The translations under genes were made by a program, and so were the position numbers. The notes beneath the pieces were generated by a model. The model was given only the letters and a program-made list of their open reading frames with translations. It was not told where the DNA came from and did not search any database. Shown in pieces: positions 6,477-11,830 of a stretch of 20,728 bases of DNA. Source of the DNA: Strigomonas culicis (lineage: Eukaryota > Euglenozoa > Kinetoplastea > Trypanosomatida > Trypanosomatidae); NCBI GenBank assembly GCA_000482145.1, contig AUXH01000341.1:1-20728 (forward strand), written 5' to 3'. Position 1 is the first letter of the stretch. Each line of letters opens with the position of its first letter.

Positions 6477-7835
6477 ATGATGAACAACGCCATCTTGGAA
6501 GAGGAGGCGCTGGCGCGCGTGGCGCTGCCCAGCACGGCGGCGGGCGGCAGCAGCGCCGCCGCCGCGCGGTCGAACGAGACGAGCGACTCCGACGCGGAGG
6601 AGCTGTCGCCGGGAGAGCGCGTCCGCCACGCGGCGGCGGCGGCCCCGGCGCCGGAGGCCGAATCCTCCTCGACGTCGCTCGCCGCGTCGTCCGCCTCCTC
6701 CGCGCCGGGGGACTTGGTGCAGACACGCCTCGTGTACGACTTCGGCACGTACGAGGGCGAGGTGCACGGCGCCACGGGGCTGCGCCACGGCCACGGGACG
6801 CTGCGCTACGTGAGTGGCAACACCTACACGGGCGAGTGGGTGCGCGGCTGTGCTCACGGCTTTGGGGAGAAGGTGTTCCGTAACGGGGACGTGTACCGCG
6901 GGATGTGGGCGGACGGCAAGCGCTGCGGGCGCGGCAGCTACCTCCACAAGGAGGGCCACTTCTTCGAGGGCATGTACGTGGACGACCTGCCAGAGGGGTA
7001 CGGCGTGCTCACCACCGTCGGCGGCGACCGCTACGCCGGCGAGTGGCACAAGGGGCGCAAGGAGGGCAAGGGCCGCGAGACGCTCGCGAACGGACAGGTC
7101 TTCATCGGCCGCTGGCGCGGCGGCAAGAAGCAGGGCCGCGGCAAGATGTTCGTCGCCGGCGCCAAGCGCTTCATCTACGGCATCTGGAACGAGGACAAGT
7201 TCTTCCGCGAGCTCACGAAGGAGGAGATGCACGGCGAGGCGGAGTACGACTTGGTCGACCAGTACGGCATCCCGCGCGAGCCGGGCCGCGCGGCGGCGGC
7301 GCCGGCACCCCCGCCGAAGAGCGGGGGCGCCTTGGAGAGCTTCGCGAGTGATCTGACCGACCAGGTGGAGCGCGGCGTGAACGCGATGGAGGAGAAGCTG
7401 GAGCGCCTCGGCCGCGCGCTGGAGCGGGCCACCGCGCCTGAGCCGACGAACGACGGCGAGACGGCGATAGGCACCGTGGAGCCGGAGAGGCACGCGGACC
7501 CGAACGCGGACGACAATGACGATGACGACCGCACCATCGGCGACAAGTTGGAGGAGAAGCTGGAGAAGTACTCGACCGTGCTGTCCGAGAAGCTGAGCAA
7601 GGGGCTGGCGGGGGTGGAGAGCAAGTTGGAGGCGCTCGGCCGCCGGTTCGAGGAAGACTTCACGGAGAAGACAAGCCTGCAACCCGCCACAGCGCCGACG
7701 GTCGCAGGGAACGCCAACACGAGCGCTAGCAGTGGCAGCTTCCCTCGCGGTAGTCCGAACAACACGCTGCCTCCCGATGGTGACGATAAGGGTGCTGACG
7801 AGGTTGAAAACGAAATTGCCCCGGAAGCTGAATAG
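6477..7835 (+). CDS. MORN-repeat protein with amphipathic-helix tail
   Basis: A 452-residue protein beginning at the first ATG after the splice site; a second ATG follows immediately. Residues 1-85 are Ala/Ser-rich and probably disordered. Residues 90-240 carry six to seven MORN repeats; the aromatic-x-G start residues recur at 92, 117, 140, 163, 186, 209 and, degenerately, 232, a nearly constant 23-residue step (YTGEW, YRGMW, FEGMY, YAGEW, FIGRW). MORN arrays bind phospholipids or scaffold cytoskeletal and membrane-associated complexes. After a Pro/Ala linker, two related Glu/Lys/Leu amphipathic stretches (286-319 and 355-395) are separated by an acidic patch (DDNDDDD). The tail is Ser/Asn/Pro-rich. 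It is not obviously TbMORN1, which is nearly all repeats. A cytoskeletal or membrane scaffold role is inferred; the exact ortholog is unknown. Confidence 0.9.
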   Translation: MMNNAILEEEALARVALPSTAAGGSSAAAARSNETSDSDAEELSPGERVRHAAAAAPAPEAESSSTSLAASSASSAPGDLVQTRLVYDFGTYEGEVHGATGLRHGHGTLRYVSGNTYTGEWVRGCAHGFGEKVFRNGDVYRGMWADGKRCGRGSYLHKEGHFFEGMYVDDLPEGYGVLTTVGGDRYAGEWHKGRKEGKGRETLANGQVFIGRWRGGKKQGRGKMFVAGAKRFIYGIWNEDKFFRELTKEEMHGEAEYDLVDQYGIPREPGRAAAAPAPPPKSGGALESFASDLTDQVERGVNAMEEKLERLGRALERATAPEPTNDGETAIGTVEPERHADPNADDNDDDDRTIGDKLEEKLEKYSTVLSEKLSKGLAGVESKLEALGRRFEEDFTEKTSLQPATAPTVAGNANTSASSGSFPRGSPNNTLPPDGDDKGADEVENEIAPEAE

Positions 7836-8172
7836 GGACGCGGCCGCTCCCAGTTGATGCGTTGAACCATATATATGCTGCGCGTGCTCTTGTTTTTGTT
7901 CTTTCATTTTTTTTCTGTTCGCATCTTTGATTCTCTCTTAATTCCGTCTTTTTTCTTTAATTATCAACTATGAGAACTTATCGACATGAAAAATAATACA
8001 ATTGCTGTTGTGTGTGGTTTACCCATCTCCACTACATCCGTTTAATAATTCACGCCAAGAGAACAATTCCACCTCTTCTCTCTATCGCATAGAATTGAAA
8101 GCGTTGAGCAGGCTTCCTTCCAACTATGCTACGTGCCACGATGGTTCCACTTTTGTTGTCTCTTTTCTAATA

Positions 8173-8201
8173 TGTTTTCTTTTCTTTCTTTTCCCCTGTA
8201 G
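8173..8201 (+). promoter_or_regulatory. Predicted polypyrimidine tract and acceptor AG for the SMP gene
   Basis: A T/C run ends in CTGTAG, with AG at 8200-8201. An alternative AG at 8234-8235 follows a second T run. Either choice leaves 8326 as the first ATG of the message. Confidence 0.6.
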
Positions 8202-8286
8202 CTACTCACCTTTTTTTTTTTATATATAACACTAGAAACCCAAAAGTGTGGTATTATCTTTATAGACATAGACGTAGACATACACG

Positions 8287-8310
8287 CAAACAAACAAACA
8301 AACAACAAGA
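8287..8310 (+). repeat. (CAAA)n repeat in the 5' UTR of the SMP gene
   Basis: Four CAAA units followed by CAACAAG lie 16 bases before the start codon. An unstructured CA-rich leader of this kind would suit efficient scanning, but no specific role is claimed. Confidence 0.7.
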
Positions 8311-8325
8311 CGAAAAAAGAACACC

Positions 8326-9930
8326 ATGTTCTTTGTTCTCCTCCGTATTTGCCTTTTCATCTGTCTCTTCGTGGGGTCGCTGAAGGTGCGCAAGACCTCC
8401 TTCCGGCACGTGCCGACGCGCCGCACGCGCATCTCACGCCACTACGGCGAGACGACCGTGTGGGTTGAGCGCCTCGCGAATGCGCTGATGGACATGCTGC
8501 ATCGCACCGCCACAGACACAGCAGCGGAGGCAGCAGCGGCAGATGCGCGAGCCGGCTCGGCCGGTCGCGGCGCCGCCGCCAGCTCCGGCGGTCCCGCACC
8601 GTCCGCCGTCCTCATGAGCCCCACAACGGAGCACCCCCTGGGGCTGCGGCTGCCCGGGCTCAGCAGCGTCCCTAGCCTCCTGGAGGCCACGCACCTGCGG
8701 CCGGCGGCGCCACCCGCCGGCGGGGCCGCGCCGCGCGGCGCGCAGCCGGCGCACCGCCACCCGCGCTACGACGCAACGACGGGCCTGTGGGAGGACGAGC
8801 TGTACACGGACCGCGAGGAGGAGCGGCGCCGGCCGCACGCCGGGCTCGCCGGCCTGCCGCTCGTGGAGCAGCTCGAGGAGCGCATCAACGCGGTGCTTGA
8901 AGACAGCGGCATCGCCACGTGGGCGGACTTCCGCATCCACGCGATCGGGGACAGCCCTCCGTGCATCCAGGCAATCCACGTGGTGCAGGGCGGGCAGAAC
9001 AGCAACAGCAGCGGCGGCGCCGCCGCCGCGGGCAGCAGCGACGAGGGCACCGCCGCGGCGGCCGCCGGTGGCGGTGGCAGCAGCAGCAGTGGGCAAGGGT
9101 CCTCCACCGGCGCCTTCAACGCCCCCGCCTCGAAGAACGCCACCTTCGTTCCGAGCGTGGCGGCGGCCGGCGCGGGTGGCGGCACCGCGGCGGCCGACGC
9201 CGACACCCCGTTGGACTACGGCCGGCCGAGCAGCGCCGCTGCGGCACCGGTCGGGCTCTCGGGGTCGCGCTCCTCCTTCTCCTTCCAGGGGCTGAACAGC
9301 AAGCTGGGCCAGCACTTTCTGGGCACCACCGCGGGCGAGATGGCCAGCACGGGCGCGAACAGCATGAGCGTGGCGGCCGGCGGCGGTGGCAGCAGCCCCT
9401 CCTTTGATCCCACGTCGCTGGAGGTGGAGCTCGAGGTGGAGTACACGGGGAGCTTCGACGTGACGCTGAAGGCGGACCTCTCTTTTGCGCGCGGCCGGCA
9501 GCTGCCCGTGTACGTGCACGTCGGCGACCTCAAGTGTCTCCGTGCGCACCTCCGCCTTCTCACCAAGCTGCAGTACGAGTCGGCCACGATGGAGTCCCCG
9601 CAGAAGCCGTATCTGCAGTGCACGCTCTTCTTTGAGTCGGACCCGATGTTCGATATGCGCCTGCACACGTCACTCACGCGCTTCAACATACAGGATTTCA
9701 TCCTCATCCCACTGCTCGCCAAGTTCTTTTTGCTCCGCTTCATACGCCGCCGCATGCGGCGCTCGACTGTGCAGCCGGACGCCGGCGTGCGCTTCAAGAT
9801 CCCGCTGCCGGAGGATGTGGTGGACGGGGGCGACTCGTCGTGGTGCGCGCCGCTCGGGCGGGACACCGCGAGTGAGGAGACCGCACGCGCGTCGGCGACG
9901 CCGTGGTTTCGCGGACGATCGTTTCATTAA
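8326..9930 (+). CDS. Membrane-anchored SMP-domain protein (lipid transfer at contact sites)
   Basis: A 534-residue protein with an N-terminal hydrophobic anchor (about 2-18) followed by a basic stretch, as in ER-anchored SMP proteins. SMP-domain signatures are split into three blocks: VWVERLANALMDMLHR (45-60); LPLVEQLEERINAVL with ATWADFRIHAIGDSPPCIQAI (177-217), matching the family's 'lGdspP' signature; and LEVELEVEYTGSFDVTLKADL...LPVYVHVGDLK...LRLL (365-412) to about 478. Low-complexity Ala/Gly/Ser inserts (63-176 and 224-362) separate them. SMP domains form hydrophobic tubes moving lipids between ER and other membranes (Mmm1/Mdm12, E-Syt, TEX2/Nvj2, PDZD8). No C2 or PH domain is evident. 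The SMP family call is by recognisable signatures, not a profile search; the subfamily is open. Confidence 0.82.
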   Translation: MFFVLLRICLFICLFVGSLKVRKTSFRHVPTRRTRISRHYGETTVWVERLANALMDMLHRTATDTAAEAAAADARAGSAGRGAAASSGGPAPSAVLMSPTTEHPLGLRLPGLSSVPSLLEATHLRPAAPPAGGAAPRGAQPAHRHPRYDATTGLWEDELYTDREEERRRPHAGLAGLPLVEQLEERINAVLEDSGIATWADFRIHAIGDSPPCIQAIHVVQGGQNSNSSGGAAAAGSSDEGTAAAAAGGGGSSSSGQGSSTGAFNAPASKNATFVPSVAAAGAGGGTAAADADTPLDYGRPSSAAAAPVGLSGSRSSFSFQGLNSKLGQHFLGTTAGEMASTGANSMSVAAGGGGSSPSFDPTSLEVELEVEYTGSFDVTLKADLSFARGRQLPVYVHVGDLKCLRAHLRLLTKLQYESATMESPQKPYLQCTLFFESDPMFDMRLHTSLTRFNIQDFILIPLLAKFFLLRFIRRRMRRSTVQPDAGVRFKIPLPEDVVDGGDSSWCAPLGRDTASEETARASATPWFRGRSFH

Positions 9931-10270
9931 AGAGAACAACAAAAAAAAATGGAACGATAGCAAGCGCCAGGCACACGCAAACCAAAGTAACATACCTTTA
10001 AGAGTGTAAAGTACTACGTTTCTTCCTGTTCTACAGGGAAAAGGGCAAATCGCGAAGAATGGTTACCTTTCTACGCATGCTTATCATAAACTGTGGATGA
10101 CCTTTTCAGTTCCTTCTCGTATCGGTCGTCTATGATGCGAAAACAAATAGCCTGCTGTTCTCTCCTTCATCTTTTTTGTTACACCGTGCCGGCCTGCGGT
10201 CACCCACAGCCTGTGCCCACTTGGACCCTTCTCTTCTAGTTGGGAGCCACTGCCTCGGACCGCGGCACCG
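9931..10270 (+). other. Intergenic region between SMP and TUTase genes
   Basis: This 340-base spacer contains an A run directly after the SMP stop (9940-9950), a pyrimidine tract at 10151-10180 and a second at about 10226-10237. Overlapping minus-strand frames here extend from the antisense of the TUTase gene and are not credible genes. No RNA gene is seen. Confidence 0.7.
10226..10239 (+). promoter_or_regulatory. Predicted acceptor AG for the TUTase gene
   Basis: CCCTTCTCTTCTAG places AG at 10238-10239, giving a 31-base 5' UTR. An alternative is the CAG at 10207-10209 after the tract at 10151-10180, giving 61 bases. Neither UTR contains an ATG before 10271. Confidence 0.55.
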
Positions 10271-11479
10271 ATGAAGCGGCAGTTTGTGCGCGACATGATG
10301 GCGCACTTCCGCAGTAACTCCCTGCAGCCCTCCGACCATGACATGATCGCGGACCTGCAGCAGCGCCTCATGGACCTTGCGCACCTCGCGGTCAACAAGC
10401 CGCGCATCGAGCTCTTCGGCTCCCACGCCAGCGGCTTCTGTAAGCCGCGGTCGGACGTGGACGTGTCGCTGCAGTACCGCAACTTCTCCCCATGGCTGTG
10501 CGGCATGCCGCACGCCGACCGGATGGATGAAAAGCGCCTGACGCGGCTGTCGCGCGAGGCCGCGGCGGCGGGGATGGAGCAGGTGCGCTACATCCGCGCG
10601 GTCATCCCGGTCGTGCAGTTCGTCGACAGCGTCAGCGGGATCCACTGCGACGTCAGCATCGGCAACGTCGGCGGGGTCGAGAACTCGCGCATCCTGCGGG
10701 CGGTCCACGACATTTTCCCCGATTTCTACGGCGCCTACATCCACACGGTGAAGGAGTGGGCGAAGGCGAGGGAGGTCGTCGCGCCGGAGAAGGTCACCTT
10801 CAACAGCTTCACCATGACCGTGATGGCGCTCATGGTGCTGCAGGAGCTCGGGCTGCTCCCCATCTTTGCCGCGCCGACCGGGGCGCTGGGCGAGCTGACC
10901 CACGCGGACGTGGCGCGCGCGCTGGCGGACTTCCGGCTGCCGCCCATCTACGACGAGCTGCGCGCCAGCCGCGACGATGAGCGCATCGGCGAGGCGGTGT
11001 ACTTCTGCTTCCAAAAGTTCGCCGAGTACTACACAAAGTTTGACTTTGCGAACGGCTCCGTGAGCCTCCTGCACCCGCGGCGACACCGCGAGCTGTACCG
11101 CCAGACGGCCGACGCGTACCTGCGGCGCTTCACGGAGCAGAAGCGCGCGGAGTGGGTGCGGCACATGGAGGCGCAGAAGCCGCACGGACTGTTCGACGAG
11201 CGGAGCTTCGAGAATAGCATCCGCGACGAGGTGGCGCAGCGCGTGTCGCACACGCCCTTCGTGGTGGAGGACTTTGTCAACTATGTCAACTGTGGACGGC
11301 GCACCGCGCCGAGCTGTGTGCGGCACGTCATGGAGGAGCTGCAGCAGCTGCGCGACGCGCTCACGGTGGGTGAGCGGGACCTGTCGTGGCACAAGCTGAC
11401 GATGCAGAGCCATAAGCTGCCATCCGCTTTTGCGCCCGCTCACGAGGATAAGAACGTGAAGCTTTTCCGTGCGTCATGA
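10271..11479 (+). CDS. Minimal TUTase-like noncanonical nucleotidyltransferase
   Basis: A 402-residue member of the Cid1/TUTase/noncanonical poly(A) polymerase family, which adds nucleotides (often U) to RNA 3' ends. The signature FGSHASGF (49-56) precedes the metal-binding Asp62 and Asp64 in SDVDVS; the third catalytic Asp is 127 in IHCDVSIGN. GVENSRILRA (135-144) corresponds to the nucleotide-contacting Asn-Ser region known in trypanosome TUT4. HTVKEWAKAR then FNSFTMTVMALMVLQ follow, and a PAP-associated block sits at 238-266 (IGEAVYFCFQKFAEYYTKFDFANGSVSL). No middle domain separates the catalytic aspartates and no zinc finger is visible. About 130 residues extend past the usual core. The length is similar to MEAT1, the minimal mitochondrial TUTase of T. 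brucei, but I cannot establish orthology or U specificity. Family secure; subfamily unknown. Confidence 0.9.
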   Translation: MKRQFVRDMMAHFRSNSLQPSDHDMIADLQQRLMDLAHLAVNKPRIELFGSHASGFCKPRSDVDVSLQYRNFSPWLCGMPHADRMDEKRLTRLSREAAAAGMEQVRYIRAVIPVVQFVDSVSGIHCDVSIGNVGGVENSRILRAVHDIFPDFYGAYIHTVKEWAKAREVVAPEKVTFNSFTMTVMALMVLQELGLLPIFAAPTGALGELTHADVARALADFRLPPIYDELRASRDDERIGEAVYFCFQKFAEYYTKFDFANGSVSLLHPRRHRELYRQTADAYLRRFTEQKRAEWVRHMEAQKPHGLFDERSFENSIRDEVAQRVSHTPFVVEDFVNYVNCGRRTAPSCVRHVMEELQQLRDALTVGERDLSWHKLTMQSHKLPSAFAPAHEDKNVKLFRAS

Positions 11480-11826
11480 GTCACATAGAGGGGTGCACCA
11501 CGAGGACGGTTGCCTTCTTTTTTGTTGTTGTTGTTGTTATTCCTGTTGTCGTCACAGAGCAAGCAGCTCCATTACAGAGCCCTAGTTGCGGACCATTCCT
11601 GTGGAGGAGGGGTATTGAAATAACGAATGACACTCTTTGTGATGCATCTAGTGCAGTTATTTACGTCGTTTGTGCTGGTGTGTCGGTGACAGTTGCTTTT
11701 TATCTCTCCTGTTATGCTCCCCCATCCTTTCCTTTTCTTTGTTTTCCCCCACTTACTGTTCTTCTCGTGCAGTGCAGTATTATTTTTAATATCATTAGTT
11801 GTTGTGTTCTCTGTAGTTTGTATGCA
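11480..11826 (+). other. Intergenic region between TUTase and ITFG2-like genes
   Basis: This 347-base T-rich spacer happens to remain open in the frame of the next gene back to an ATG at 11476, which overlaps the TUTase stop. The encoded stretch is Phe/Val/Cys-rich, as expected from translating T-rich DNA. It contains T/C-rich segments at 11696-11770, AGs at 11771-11772, 11776-11777 and 11815-11816, and an ATG-CAA-TGA triplet at 11822-11830. It is read here as 3' UTR, splice signal and 5' UTR, not coding. Confidence 0.75.
11725..11777 (+). promoter_or_regulatory. Predicted polypyrimidine tract and acceptor AG for the ITFG2-like gene
   Basis: A T/C-rich stretch with few purines runs to GTGCAGTGCAG, with AG at 11771-11772 and 11776-11777. 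This places mRNA start well downstream of the upstream in-frame ATG at 11476 and just upstream of 11827. Confidence 0.65.
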
Positions 11827-11830
11827 ATGA
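11822..11830 (+). other. Two-codon upstream ORF overlapping the start codon (ATGCAATGA)
   Basis: ATG (11822) CAA TGA (11828-11830) lies in another frame, and its stop overlaps the main ATG at 11827. If the predicted splice sites are used, this upstream ORF is in the mature 5' UTR and would require leaky scanning or reinitiation. Its function is inferred from geometry only. Confidence 0.5.

Larger units (their letters stand above)
7836..8325 (+). other. Intergenic region between MORN and SMP genes
   Basis: This 490-base AT-rich spacer has T runs near 7890-7955, a strong pyrimidine tract at 8173-8199 ending in AG, a T run at 8211-8221, a short TATA stretch and a (CAAA)n tract just before the next ATG. 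The frame at 8002-8229 does not share the neighbours' codon use and spans the likely splice site, so it is not called. No RNA gene is recognised. Confidence 0.7.

Noticed and set aside
8002..8229. A 75-residue frame in the spacer before the SMP gene
   Set aside because: AT-rich, unlike the local coding style, and it runs through the predicted pyrimidine tract and acceptor.
11476..11826. A 117-residue hydrophobic N-terminal extension (possible membrane segments) on the ITFG2-like protein, overlapping the TUTase stop
   Set aside because: The hydrophobicity comes from translating a T-rich spacer that contains a pyrimidine tract and acceptor AGs. Codon composition switches sharply at 11827.
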